From positions 3,658,001 through 3,722,000 of the forward strand of contig NZ_CP092423.2 in NCBI RefSeq assembly GCF_022374895.2: DNA of 64,000 bases. The letters are read 5' to 3'. The position numbers were made by a program, and so were the translations under genes. The stretch's first letter is position 1, and the number at the start of each line of letters is the position of its first letter. The stretch is from Mycobacterium lentiflavum (GTDB taxonomy: Bacteria; Actinomycetota; Actinomycetes; Mycobacteriales; Mycobacteriaceae). The notes beneath the pieces were generated by a model that did not search any database, was not told where the DNA came from, and saw nothing but the letters and a program-made list of their open reading frames with translations. This document shows, piece by piece, positions 27,531-36,112 of the stretch.

Positions 27531-27858
27531 GCTCACCGGACTTGCGCGCTCACCCAGCCACGAAGAAATTTGGCGCCAATGCGTCGCCTGCGCGCGGCGT
27601 GAGCGCCGCACCGCACCTGGCAGCGGAGCGATGGGAAGCGTTGCTGGATGAGGCGGTGAGATTGGCGTCGGTGGGCGGCTACGACGCCGTGCAAATGCGC
27701 GCAGTTGCCAAACATGCCGGCATGGCCGTGGGCACGTTGTATCGCTACGTTCCGTCGAAGAATTACCTGCTGGCGGTCGCGCTGACGCGTCAATTTCACC
27801 GTGTGGAGGCAGGCTGGCACTGGACGGCCGGCGCCGCTACGCCCGCGCAGCGACTGGG

Positions 27859-28933
27859 TGTACCTGGTCATAAGGTTGGTCGCAGTCTGCTGACGGGCGG
27901 TAGCCCGCCGAGTGCGCTGTGACGGCGTTCAGTGTTGTAGTGCTTGAGCCAGGGGGCAAGGGCTGCGGCACGCTGGGCGTTGGAGGTGAAGACCTGTCGG
28001 TAGGCCCATTCGGTTTGCAGGGTGCGGTTTAGGCGCTCGACCTTGCCATTCTGCCAAGGGCAGTGCGGCTTGATGAAGATCTGACTGGCGCCGATCTCGG
28101 CGCAGATCGCGCGCAGCGACCAGCGATAGGCCCAGGCGTTGTCGGTCATGACGCATTCGATGGCGGGGATGCCGTGATCGCGAAAGTACGCGGCTGCCCG
28201 CTGCAAAAAGGCGGCGCAAGTTGGGCCTTTCTCGTCGGGAAGAATCTCGCTGTAGGCCAGCCGGGAATAGTCGTCGACTAGAGAGTGGACGTAGTCAAAG
28301 CCGATGCCCGCCTTGTGGTCTCGCACCCTATTGGCACGGCCAAGAGCCCGCCAACCCCCGCCTTCGGGGACGCAGCCGAGCTTTTTGACGTCCATGTGGA
28401 CCAGCTCGCCCGGTCGCAGCCGCTCATAGCGCACGGCCGTGGACTTCGAGGAACGTATCAGCTCGCCCGTCATCGGGTCGCAGTCCCGCAGATACGGCAC
28501 CCCGCGTCGGCGGAGCACCCGTGACACAGTACGGGCGCTCACACCGAGCTTTTCTGCGATCTCATCCGGGCCGCACCGGTGGCGCTGGCGCGAGGCTACG
28601 ATCCGGTTCTCCAGGCTTTGCGGGGTTCGTGTGGGCATCGTGTGAGGCCGCGAGGACCGGTCAAATAAACCCGCTTGTCCGTCAGCATCGAACCGGGTGA
28701 TCCAGGTATGCACGCACTTGCGCGACAAGCCCATCGCCTCGGCGATACGAGCTTTGGCCCAACCCGCTCGATGCCGTTGCACGATCAGCAGCCGGCCGCG
28801 AAAGGTGGTACGGGCATTACGGTGAGACATGAGAACCTCCGGACGGTGATGGACCTCGACAAGCCACACCCCACCCGGGGGTTCTCCTCACATCAAGCCG
28901 ACACGCCTGCTACCAACGTCATGACCGGGTACA
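27859..28933. mobile_element. IS481-family element
   Basis: The terminal inverted repeats are TGTACCTGGTCATAAGGTTG (27859) and TGTACCCGGTCATGACGTTG read inward from 28933. One transposase gene lies on the minus strand. The right flank is only four bases long before the IS5 element begins, so the two insertions are almost back to back. I could not find a convincing target duplication. Confidence 0.85.
27868..28830 (-). CDS. IS481-family transposase
   Basis: The product of 320 residues starts at the ATG at 28830 (MSHRNARTTFRGRLLIV), which has GGAGG 5 bp upstream; the open frame extends further to 28869. A helix-turn-helix (RIAEAMGLSRKCVHTWITRF) and a second winged helix precede an rve core. 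The core has ELVHMDVKKLG (Asp), ECVMTDNAWAYR (Asp) and CPWQNGKVERLNRTLQTEW (Glu). The gene is intact and probably active. It has no relation to the longer IS481 protein at 10101. Confidence 0.9.
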   Translation of the reverse strand: MSHRNARTTFRGRLLIVQRHRAGWAKARIAEAMGLSRKCVHTWITRFDADGQAGLFDRSSRPHTMPTRTPQSLENRIVASRQRHRCGPDEIAEKLGVSARTVSRVLRRRGVPYLRDCDPMTGELIRSSKSTAVRYERLRPGELVHMDVKKLGCVPEGGGWRALGRANRVRDHKAGIGFDYVHSLVDDYSRLAYSEILPDEKGPTCAAFLQRAAAYFRDHGIPAIECVMTDNAWAYRWSLRAICAEIGASQIFIKPHCPWQNGKVERLNRTLQTEWAYRQVFTSNAQRAAALAPWLKHYNTERRHSALGGLPPVSRLRPTL

Positions 28934-28934
28934 A

Positions 28935-29519
28935 CTAGGGCGTGTCTGACAAATGGGATAGCCAGAGGGTGATGGCGCGCAGGACCGCTGCGCCGCGGTA
29001 GACGAGGGCGAGTTTGTCGTAGCGAGTGGCCAGCCCGCGCCATTGCTTGACGTCATTGAAGTTTCGTTCAACGACGTTGCGGCCCTTGTAATCCTCGGCG
29101 TTAAAGGCTGGGGGCCGGCCGCCACGTGCACCTCGGCGCTTGCGGTGGGCGATCTGATCGGATGGTTCGGGAATGACCGCACCGATGCCGCGGCGGCGTA
29201 GCCGTGTTCGTGTTGCTCGGCTGGAGTAGGCCTTATCGCCGCGGAGGCGATCGGGGCGGGTCCGTGGTCGGCCGCCGCGGCGGCGGTCCACTTTCAAGTG
29301 TGCGAGCAAATGCTCCAACACCGGTCCGTCGTGGGCGTGGCCGGCGCCCACGAGCACCACCAAGGGTCGTCCGCGGCCGTCGACGAGATGATGAATTTTG
29401 CTGGTCAATCCGCCGCGGGAGCGGCCAATGCCGTGGTCAGGCGGCTCGATCGTCAGATTCGTGTAATTCGACCCAGCCCCCCGTGTCGCGGGTGATGTTC
29501 GTGGCGTGTTGGTGAGCAC
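28935..29519 (-). CDS. IS5-family transposase, distal frame (orfB)
   Basis: The DDE_Tnp_1-type catalytic half contains GRSRGGLTSKIHHLVDGRGRP, DRLRGDKAYSS (Asp) and the ERNFNDVKQWRGLATRYDK motif with the catalytic Glu. It overlaps orfA by 83 bp, so it is probably made by programmed frameshifting. Its stop codon TAG is formed from the flanking TA target duplication, not from the element itself. Confidence 0.87.
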   Translation of the reverse strand: MLTNTPRTSPATRGAGSNYTNLTIEPPDHGIGRSRGGLTSKIHHLVDGRGRPLVVLVGAGHAHDGPVLEHLLAHLKVDRRRGGRPRTRPDRLRGDKAYSSRATRTRLRRRGIGAVIPEPSDQIAHRKRRGARGGRPPAFNAEDYKGRNVVERNFNDVKQWRGLATRYDKLALVYRGAAVLRAITLWLSHLSDTP

Positions 29520-29930
29520 GAGCGATCGTGGAATCCACCGCCACAGCCCAGTCGATGATCCCGGCGTCGGCGGCGGCGGTCAGCAACCGGGCCAGCACGA
29601 CATCCCAGGTGCCTTCGGCACTCATTCTTCGATGCCAGGTCCAGATCGACTGCCATGGCCCGAACACATCGGGCACGTCTCGCCAGGCAATGCCGTGTTG
29701 GCGTCGTCTGAAAACTGACCCCGTGTCCCCGCCGTTGACATGCCGCACCGGGTAACGGTAAATGATGCCCTCGACCATCGAGCGGGCATTCTGAAAGGGC
29801 CTGCCCCGCTTACCTGTCCGAGCCGGAAGCAGATCTTCGATCAAGGACCACTGAGCATCGGTGAGCAACTGAAACCGCGACATAGCTCAAGCCTCAGGCA
29901 CAACACCCCAAATCTTTGTCAGACACGCCC
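28938..29930. mobile_element. IS5-family element
   Basis: The 16-bp perfect inverted repeats are GGGCGTGTCTGACAAA at 28938 and its complement ending at 29930. The flanks share TA (28936-28937 and 29931-29932), a likely 2-bp target duplication. Two overlapping frames encode the transposase. Confidence 0.9.
29437..29883 (-). CDS. IS5-family transposase, proximal frame (orfA) with a small internal insertion
   Basis: The product of 148 residues starts MSRFQLLTDAQWSLIEDLLP, the usual DUF4096-type N-terminus, and ends with the first catalytic Asp region (IIDWAVAVDSTIARAHQHA). Between IIYRY and HGIAWRDVP there are about 17 extra residues (PVRHVNGGDTGSVFRRRQ) not usual in the family, bounded by repeats of CGGCAT in the DNA. 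The frame is preserved. Whether the protein still works is unclear. Confidence 0.82.
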   Translation of the reverse strand: MSRFQLLTDAQWSLIEDLLPARTGKRGRPFQNARSMVEGIIYRYPVRHVNGGDTGSVFRRRQHGIAWRDVPDVFGPWQSIWTWHRRMSAEGTWDVVLARLLTAAADAGIIDWAVAVDSTIARAHQHATNITRDTGGWVELHESDDRAA

Positions 29931-30435
29931 TAGACCGGCTCAGCGCCTATCTGCACGACCGCTGGCAGCGCGATCCACTGCTTACCGAAGCCATGGTCAA
30001 GGCTTTCCGGGTCACTGACAGCACCGCGGCTGACGTGGTGAACGAGGCCGCCGGGGTCATCGAAGATCTCCTGGCGGCACCCTCGCCGGCGGCACGCCCA
30101 GCCTTCTCGATCGACGTGTCGCCGGGGTCATCGCCGACATCTGGCTGGCGAATTTGACCGCTTTCATCGGCCGACGGGCCTCGGCGTCACAGACCCGCGA
30201 TCGCATCACTCGAGCCACCCGGCGGATATTGGCCAATCTGGCATTGTCATCAACGGCCCGACGACCGTGACCCAAGGCGACGGTATTGGGCATGCGCATC
30301 GTTGCGGCATCGCCGAGGGCCTTGTCGGTGGTGGCCGGAGTCTGTGGCAATGCGACAGAAGACTGATGATGTCGCATCCGAAAGCGGGAGGGCCGCCAAT
30401 TCGCTTTCGTTACGTCGCTGGTCGGTTCGAGTCAG

Positions 30436-31111
30436 GTGCATCGTGGCGATGACATCATCGCGGCGGGGTCAGGCGCCTGCGGCCACCCGAGCGGTGGCCC
30501 CACGGATCGCCTGCTCGACGCCGCCGAAGACTGTTTGCGGGATAGGGGGCAGTCGGGCACCACCATGGAGGACATCGCGGGGCGTGCCGGGGTCTCGCGC
30601 GCCACGGTGTACCGCTACTTCTCCAATCGCGAGTCCGTCGTGTCCGGTTTCATCCTGCGGGCAACGGAGCGCTACCTGCGACGCATTGCTCCGCGCATCG
30701 CTGAACATGCCGATTTAGGTCCGGCGAGCGTCGATTTCGTCGAGGAGACGGTACGGGCGGCTCACCGCGAGCCGATCATCGGTGTGTTGTTCGGCAGCGC
30801 CAACGATTTAGCCGGTGTCGGGTTGGCCGAAGGCACGTCGGTGGCACTATTCGACCTCGTCGCCGAATTCCTACGACCGGTCTTCAAAGAGTGGTGGGGA
30901 TCAATTAGGGTCGGGGGTGTCAGTTGACGACGCCGCCGAGTGGATTCTGCGCGTCATCCTCAGTCTGATCGCGGTGCGCGGCCCCCGCCAGCGCAGTCCC
31001 GACGGCGTGAACACCTTCCTGCGCCGTTTCCTGCTGCCGTCGTTGCTTTCCACCGCCGAGTCTGGCGGCATGCAACAAATCTTAAGTAGTGTCTTAAGTC
31101 ATGACGATTGA
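30436..31111 (+). pseudogene. TetR-family regulator with frameshift
   Basis: A clear helix-turn-helix (RLLDAAEDCLRDRGQSGTTMEDIAGRAGVSRATVYRYF) begins near 30505. The frame ends at 30927. The continuation, VSVDDAAEWILRVILSLIAVRGPRQRS to the natural C-terminus FLRRFLLPSLLS, is in another frame from about 30905. A second frameshift probably lies near 30500, because a plausible N-terminus (MTSSRRGQAPAATRAVAP) is in a different frame. The gene therefore seems inactive. Confidence 0.8.
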
Positions 31112-31138
31112 CTCCGACGCCGCTCGAGAGCGCTAACC

Positions 31139-31613
31139 GTGCAGTTTGCGCAGAACGCTTTGGCGGTCGCGGAAGAGGCTATCCGGTTATCTGGGTTTCG
31201 CCACACCGAGTTCAGCGCCGGGCGACTGGTGGTGGAGATGGATGCCCGCGCTGACCTGTTTGACTGCGTTCGGCGATCCGCTCGGCGGATGCCCGACCGC
31301 GATGGTCGACCACTGCCTGGGTGTGGTGTTCTATCCAGTCATCCCGGCCGGATCATGGGCCGCGATCACGGAGTTCAAGCTGAAACGGCTTGCGCCCGTG
31401 TCACACCGCGTGTGCGTCGCCGTGGTCGAGATCATCGCGCTGGAAAAGCGTAGCGGGGTCGGCAGAATCGACATCAGCAACGACGGGAGCGCAGTGCGCG
31501 CCGCCCAAGGAACCGTAACCGTGGTGCGCCCAACGACCGGGGTCGACGTGAGCGCGAAAGTCAGCATTCCCCTGACGGCTCTAGCTGCCCGATTCGCACG
31601 GCTGCGCCGATGA
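31139..31613 (+). pseudogene. hotdog thioesterase with 1-bp frameshift
   Basis: The 5' part (31139-31260) reads ALAVAEEAIRLSGFRHTEFSAGRLVVEMDARADL. The rest, in another frame, reads LTAFGDPLGGCPTAMVDHCLGVVFYPVIPAGSWAAITEFKL through SIPLTALAARFARLRR. An extra T near 31259 (CTGTTTGACT instead of CTGTTGACT) accounts for the break. The stop overlaps the alpha/beta hydrolase start. The decayed gene at 18622 is a relative. Confidence 0.82.
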
Positions 31614-32500
31614 CGCTCACGCACTTCAACGGCAACGACGGTGTTAGGCTTGCCGCGGATTGTTACCGGCATCCCGATTCCCCCGCTGTCGTCCTCCTGC
31701 TACACGGCGGAGGTCAAAACCGCCAGGCGTGGGCGGCCACCGCGCACCAGTTACACGAAGCTGGCTACACCGTCATCGCCTATGACGCCCGTGGTCACGG
31801 AGACAGCGCCTGGGATCCCACCGGACACTACGATCTCGACGTGCTGGCGTCGGATCTTCTGGCCGTACGTGCGCAAGCGTCAAGCGACCGCCCCGTAGCG
31901 GTGGTGGGTGCGTCTCTGGGCGGCATGACCGTTCTCGGGGCGCACCGACTCGCAGCCGCAGACCTGTGGGCCGCAGTAATCCTGGTCGACATCACCCCGC
32001 GCATCGAGTTCGACGGAGCACGCCGTGTCGTATCGTTCATGGCCGCCCACCCTGATGGATTCGGCAGCCTCGACGAGGCGGCCGAATCCATCGCCGAATA
32101 CAACCCACACCGCGCACGGCCGCGCAGTCTGAACGGACTCCGCAAAGTGTTACGGCAGCGCGAGGACAATCGGTGGATCTGGCGATGGGACCCGGCTTTC
32201 GTGACCTCCAACTTCCACTTCTTGCGCGGCGATCCCGCGGCCGGTGCCGAGGAGTTCAACGCCATCACCGACCTGCTGGTCGACGGAGCCCGCCGCGTAC
32301 GGGCGCCGACGCTGCTGGTGCGCGGTGTGCTCTCCGACGTCACATCGCAGCAATCGGTCGATGAATTCCTGCAGGTCGTACCGCATGCCCAGACAGTGGA
32401 CGTCTCGGGCACAGCCCACATGGTCGCCGGCGACGACAACGACGCCTTCACCGCGGCAGTCGCGGACTTTCTGGACCGCACCATTGCGGCAAAGTCGTGA
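31610..32500 (+). CDS. alpha/beta-hydrolase
   Basis: The protein has 296 residues with the full fold signature. The oxyanion HG is in VVLLLHGGGQNRQAW. YDARGHGDSAWDP follows, then the nucleophile elbow GASLGGMTV (Ser near residue 103). The late catalytic His is in VSGTAHMVAGDDNDAF (near residue 273), and an acidic residue lies between. It is likely to be a carboxylesterase, lactonase or C-C hydrolase; the substrate cannot be told. The ATGA overlap with the thioesterase pseudogene shows they were one operon. Confidence 0.88.
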   Translation: MTLTHFNGNDGVRLAADCYRHPDSPAVVLLLHGGGQNRQAWAATAHQLHEAGYTVIAYDARGHGDSAWDPTGHYDLDVLASDLLAVRAQASSDRPVAVVGASLGGMTVLGAHRLAAADLWAAVILVDITPRIEFDGARRVVSFMAAHPDGFGSLDEAAESIAEYNPHRARPRSLNGLRKVLRQREDNRWIWRWDPAFVTSNFHFLRGDPAAGAEEFNAITDLLVDGARRVRAPTLLVRGVLSDVTSQQSVDEFLQVVPHAQTVDVSGTAHMVAGDDNDAFTAAVADFLDRTIAAKS

Positions 32501-32521
32501 CGCTGCCCGCTGAACCCATCC

Positions 32522-33223
32522 CTACTGCGAGTCGCCTGCCGCTGCGCCGCCGGCGCGACGGTGAGTGGCTGCCGGCGTGGTCTCACTGGTATTGAGTGAC
32601 AGCACGTAGGCGCCGAGGCTTCCGAGGAAGCCTGCGCAGTGGGCCACGAGTTCGTCGGTGCGGAAGTCGAGTTCGTCGTCGAGCCAGCGGCGCAGCACCT
32701 CGAACAGCCCGCCCACCCCCAGGGTCGACGCCAGATGGGCGACGCTTACTGCGGAGTCTGGAATATCGAGGCGCACTCTAGCCTCGCGCAGCACGAGGTC
32801 GGCGAATCCAGCCATGAGTTGGCTGCGCAATTCACGTAGCAGCGGTTCGGTTGCCGATTCGACAAACAAAAGCCGGCCCAGCCGCCGGTCGCTTTCGATC
32901 ATCGTGATCAGCGCGCGAATCGGAGCGTGTGCCAACACCTCGGGGGTCGCTCCCGCGTCGGGGATCGCTTGGACTATTACCTCCTGGAAGGTGGCGTAGA
33001 GCTGCTGGTAGACCGCCCGCAACAGCTCGTCCCGATCGGTGAAGTGTTGATAGAAGTACCGCGAGGTTACCCCCGAGGTTGCACACACCGCCGTCACCGT
33101 GGCCGCCGTCACGCCCCGGGTGCCGATCAACTCCACGGCAGCATTGATCAAGCGCTCGCGGCGGCGGCGATGACGCTGCTCGGCCGACATTCCGCTGTAC
33201 ACCCGGACCGAACGCACACGCAT
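32522..33223 (-). CDS. TetR/AcrR-family transcriptional regulator
   Basis: The protein has 233 residues with a TetR domain near residues 20-70 (RLINAAVELIGTRGVTAATVTAVCATSGVTSRYFYQHF). Its C-terminal domain contains DSAVSVAHLASTLGVGGLFEVLRRWLDDEL. A shorter start at the internal Met (33190) is possible. It diverges from the COG3687-type gene at 33290 across a region with a 22-bp inverted repeat, so it probably represses that gene and itself. Confidence 0.88.
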   Translation of the reverse strand: MRVRSVRVYSGMSAEQRHRRRRERLINAAVELIGTRGVTAATVTAVCATSGVTSRYFYQHFTDRDELLRAVYQQLYATFQEVIVQAIPDAGATPEVLAHAPIRALITMIESDRRLGRLLFVESATEPLLRELRSQLMAGFADLVLREARVRLDIPDSAVSVAHLASTLGVGGLFEVLRRWLDDELDFRTDELVAHCAGFLGSLGAYVLSLNTSETTPAATHRRAGGAAAGDSQ

Positions 33224-33238
33224 AGTCTTGCACCCACA

Positions 33239-33260
33239 TCTGACTAGACGTAAAGTCAGA
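33239..33260. promoter_or_regulatory. TetR operator candidate
   Basis: Perfect 7-bp arms TCTGACT (33239-33245) and AGTCAGA (33254-33260) surround an 8-bp centre. They lie between a TetR start (33223) and the divergent gene at 33290. Geometry and location fit a TetR operator. Confidence 0.6.
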
Positions 33261-33289
33261 TTTGTCCACTACGAACAAGGGGCAGCGTG

Positions 33290-34174
33290 ATGAGCAACGA
33301 GTCGTCGATATCGTCGAGAACACGGGTGCTGCCCAAGGCCCGCCGGGTCCGTTTCGCATTGCCTTCGGGCACCACTCGCCAGCATTTCGTGGGCGGCGAG
33401 CTGGTGATGAGTCACTTTATTTCGACCTTGTCGGCAACGTTTCCCGAAGGCGAAGACTTTTTTATTCGGTCAGTGCGCCAGTACCGTGACCAGATCAGCG
33501 ACCCTGACCTTCAGGAGGCGGTCACGGGATTCATCGCGCAGGAGGCCACCCACCGTTATCAGCATCGGCTGCTCAACGAGCGGTTGCAGGCGATGGGTTA
33601 TCCGACCGACCGGATCGATCGGCACATCAAAAAATTGGTTGCCCGGTTGGAGCAGCGCTTCTCCCCGGTCCTGCGCCTGGCTGTCACCGCCGCTCTCGAG
33701 CACTACACGGCGACACTGGCCGAGATCATCTTGACCAGTGATGAAGCCCAGAAACTGATCGGCGACACCGAGGTCCGGCCGATCCTGCTGTGGCATGCGT
33801 TCGAGGAGTCCGAGCACAAGGCCGTTGCTTTTGATGTCTTACGGACGATCGGGGCCACCGAACGCACCCGCGTCTGGGGAATGCGCGTCGCTTCGCTGAT
33901 CTTGTTCACCGAGTTGATCGCCCAAACGCTCCGGTCTATGGCGACTGACCGTGCTGCATATCATCCGAGACGAATGAGGGCCAGCCTGAGGGCATTTCGT
34001 CGTTCCCCCATGTTCAGTCCCGAGGCGGTGCAACGCTTCCGTTCTTACACTTGCCCCGGGTTTCACCCTGACGACTGGGACAGCGCCGACGTCCTGCGCC
34101 GCTGGGCAGCCGAGTTGTTCGACGCCGACGGCGCCCAGCGGATCGGGCAGCCGGCCGACGCGCCAAGGGCCTAG
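33290..34174 (+). CDS. predicted metal-dependent hydrolase, COG3687 type
   Basis: The protein has 294 residues from the ATG at 33290; AGGGGC lies upstream. The fold is all-helical with repeated acidic/His motifs typical of this ferritin-like family: FIAQEATHRYQHRLLN, AALEHYTATLAEIIL and LLWHAFEESEHKAVAFDV. Together these could ligate two metals. In mycobacteria such genes commonly stand beside TetR regulators in lipid or hydrocarbon gene clusters. The reaction is unknown. It is the likely target of the divergent TetR at 32522. Confidence 0.82.
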   Translation: MSNESSISSRTRVLPKARRVRFALPSGTTRQHFVGGELVMSHFISTLSATFPEGEDFFIRSVRQYRDQISDPDLQEAVTGFIAQEATHRYQHRLLNERLQAMGYPTDRIDRHIKKLVARLEQRFSPVLRLAVTAALEHYTATLAEIILTSDEAQKLIGDTEVRPILLWHAFEESEHKAVAFDVLRTIGATERTRVWGMRVASLILFTELIAQTLRSMATDRAAYHPRRMRASLRAFRRSPMFSPEAVQRFRSYTCPGFHPDDWDSADVLRRWAAELFDADGAQRIGQPADAPRA

Positions 34175-34327
34175 TCTCATCCAGAGACAAACACGCCGGT
34201 AACCGGATCCCCGACGTCGAAGCTGCCACCGCCGATACAGGGGTACAGTCAATCACGCCGTGCTGCAACCTATTTCGGCATGTTCTGACGTGAGCGACTT
34301 TCATTCCCGCTGCCAGGCGGCTGCCGC

Positions 34328-34996
34328 TTATCGGGCGAAGGTGTCGTGCTCGGTGGGGTGGGTGTGCATGAGCGGGCCGTAGCGCTGTCGGAGTTCGTTG
34401 ATGATTTCGGTGAAGGGCAGGTCGTGGTACCAGCCGCGGTCGTGAAGGTATTCCATGTGGTGGTGGCCTTCGCTGTCGAAGGCGTGCAGGAGTGCGTCGT
34501 GTTCGCCGTCGAAGTCGATTGGGGGCACACCGAATCGGGCGCATAGTTCGGCGTTGAACGCCGGTGTCGCCTTGACCCAGCGGTTGTTGACGAAAAGTTC
34601 GCTGTAGCCGTGGTAGACGAACAGGTCGGTACCGCCCATGCGGGCCCGCAGCGTGTCGGTTTGTAGGTGGTTGCGCACATCGGCGAAACCCAGTCGGGCT
34701 GGTATACCCGCGGCGCGGGCCGCCGCGGTGAGCAGGACCGCCTTGGGGACGCAGTAGGCGCGGGTAGCGGTGGCGACGTAGCTGGCTCGGTAGTGACCGG
34801 GATCGTCATCGACGCTGTAGGGGTCGTACCAAATCGTGTCGCGGACAGCGGTGAAGATGCGTTGGGCTCGTGTCACCGGATCGTGGCTGTCGCCGATCGC
34901 CGCCCGGGTGAAGCGCTGAACATTGTCGTGGCGCCAGTCCAGGAACTCCGTCGTTGCCAGAAAACTCGGGTGCTGCCCGGTGGATGTGTCGGTCAC
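34328..34996 (-). CDS. transglutaminase-like cysteine-protease-fold protein
   Basis: The protein has 222 residues from the GTG at 34996, which overlaps the stop of the upstream gene (GTGA). The catalytic region is visible: Cys in TRAYCVPKAVLLTAAARAAGIPARL, His in LFVYHGYSELFVNNRW and the following KATPAFN segment. Members of this superfamily hydrolyse or transfer amides. It is the last gene of the leftward run that begins with R2lox. Tight coupling to the BtrH-domain gene suggests the two products act together. Confidence 0.85.
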   Translation of the reverse strand: MTDTSTGQHPSFLATTEFLDWRHDNVQRFTRAAIGDSHDPVTRAQRIFTAVRDTIWYDPYSVDDDPGHYRASYVATATRAYCVPKAVLLTAAARAAGIPARLGFADVRNHLQTDTLRARMGGTDLFVYHGYSELFVNNRWVKATPAFNAELCARFGVPPIDFDGEHDALLHAFDSEGHHHMEYLHDRGWYHDLPFTEIINELRQRYGPLMHTHPTEHDTFAR

Positions 34997-36090
34997 TGAG
35001 CGCCTTTTGTCCTCGCCTCGATCGCGATATGGCCTGTCAGCGATCGCGCCGCGTGGTCCAAGGCCTCGGCAAGACACCGCTCGGCTTCGGGCAGTCCGGC
35101 GGCCAGATGGGCCGCCGCAGCACAGCGGTCCCGCACCGAAAGGCTGTTGTCCATGGCTTTCTCGGCGACAGCGGTCCACAGGTCGGCTGCTCCACGGGCC
35201 GCTGCTGCCGCGATGGCGACCGCGTCGTTGTCCAGCAACTCGGCGATGTGCTGGCAGCCGTGAGCTTGCAGGCGGCGGAACAGTCCGCCACCGGTACCGG
35301 CCTTTTCGATGAACGCGCCAAGCCCGAACAGTGCTTCTGCGAGCGCATCGTCGTCGAAATAGTCAGGCCAGCAGCGCACGTCGTCGGCGAAAACCCGCAC
35401 ACCAGGTAACCCGACCCCTGCCAGGTCGGCGTCGTTGAAATTTAGAAGCGGCGGCCCGTCGGCCTCGCCGCGCATCGACGCCGCGCTGGCTGCCAGCGCG
35501 GGCCCGCTGATCACGGCCAGTTCGGGAACGTGGCGTGGCCAGTCGATCAGATAGGTGGTGTGACGGGTCGGCACCGGGAACCCGGTCGAGCACCGGGCGC
35601 GTCGCAGGTTCTCATACGGAACGCTTTGGATGGTGTCCCGGTCGTTGTCGACAACATAGGCCAGTTGATGATCGTCGTCGTAGCCGACGATCACGACATC
35701 GTGGCGGCTCATGCTCAACCGCACCCGAAGATAGGGCAGCTCGGCGATGTCGGCCCACACCATCACCGGCCGGCCGGCGTCGATCTCGCCGGTCACCCAT
35801 GCCCAGCCGACGTCGGCGTCATCAGTCGAGGCCACCCGCAGCCCGGCGCCGATACGGGTCAGGTAGTCCTCTTCCAGCCCGCCTCCACGCCCCACCAGAT
35901 AGATCTGCGGCCGCAACCGGGCGCAGCGGATGTAGCTGAAGTCCACGGCACCACCGAGAGCGAACACCAGCCCCTCGGTTGGCGGCTCAGATCCCCAGCC
36001 GAGTTCGGCCCATTCGGTGAGGTCCCGCAGCGCCGACGACCCGCAGTGCCCACCCATTCGGTGCCGGTAGGCGATCTGTCCTGTGCCCAA
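34993..36090 (-). CDS. BtrH N-terminal domain / DUF4872-type protein
   Basis: The protein has 365 residues. The N-terminal domain begins with GGHCGSSALRDL, carrying a likely nucleophilic Cys, and has LSMSRHDVVIVGYDDDHQLAYVVDNDRD with the probable His and Asp. This is a papain-like fold. In butirosin biosynthesis the BtrH domain transfers an acyl group from a carrier protein to an amine. The C-terminal DUF4872-like part is helical and alanine-rich. It overlaps the transglutaminase-like gene by 4 bp and follows the alcohol dehydrogenase by 22 bp. The start is probably TTG (36090). Confidence 0.8.
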   Translation of the reverse strand: MGTGQIAYRHRMGGHCGSSALRDLTEWAELGWGSEPPTEGLVFALGGAVDFSYIRCARLRPQIYLVGRGGGLEEDYLTRIGAGLRVASTDDADVGWAWVTGEIDAGRPVMVWADIAELPYLRVRLSMSRHDVVIVGYDDDHQLAYVVDNDRDTIQSVPYENLRRARCSTGFPVPTRHTTYLIDWPRHVPELAVISGPALAASAASMRGEADGPPLLNFNDADLAGVGLPGVRVFADDVRCWPDYFDDDALAEALFGLGAFIEKAGTGGGLFRRLQAHGCQHIAELLDNDAVAIAAAAARGAADLWTAVAEKAMDNSLSVRDRCAAAAHLAAGLPEAERCLAEALDHAARSLTGHIAIEARTKGAQ

Positions 36091-36112
36091 AGCCTTTCGC
36101 GCCTTTCGCTCG

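Larger units (their letters stand above)
27527..30271 (+). pseudogene. KstR-like TetR regulator split by two insertion sequences
   Basis: The 5' part (27527-27858) encodes the DNA-binding domain (LASVGGYDAVQMRAVAKHAGMAVGTLYRYVPSKNYLLAVAL), strongly reminiscent of the cholesterol regulator KstR. After the IS481 and IS5 elements it resumes at ~29934 with LDRLSAYLHDRWQRDPLLTEAMVKAFRVTDS. A frameshift near 30085 follows, then VIADIWLANLTAFIGRRASASQTRDRI to a stop near 30271. A few codons are missing at the join. The gene is dead both by insertion and by frameshift. Confidence 0.82.
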
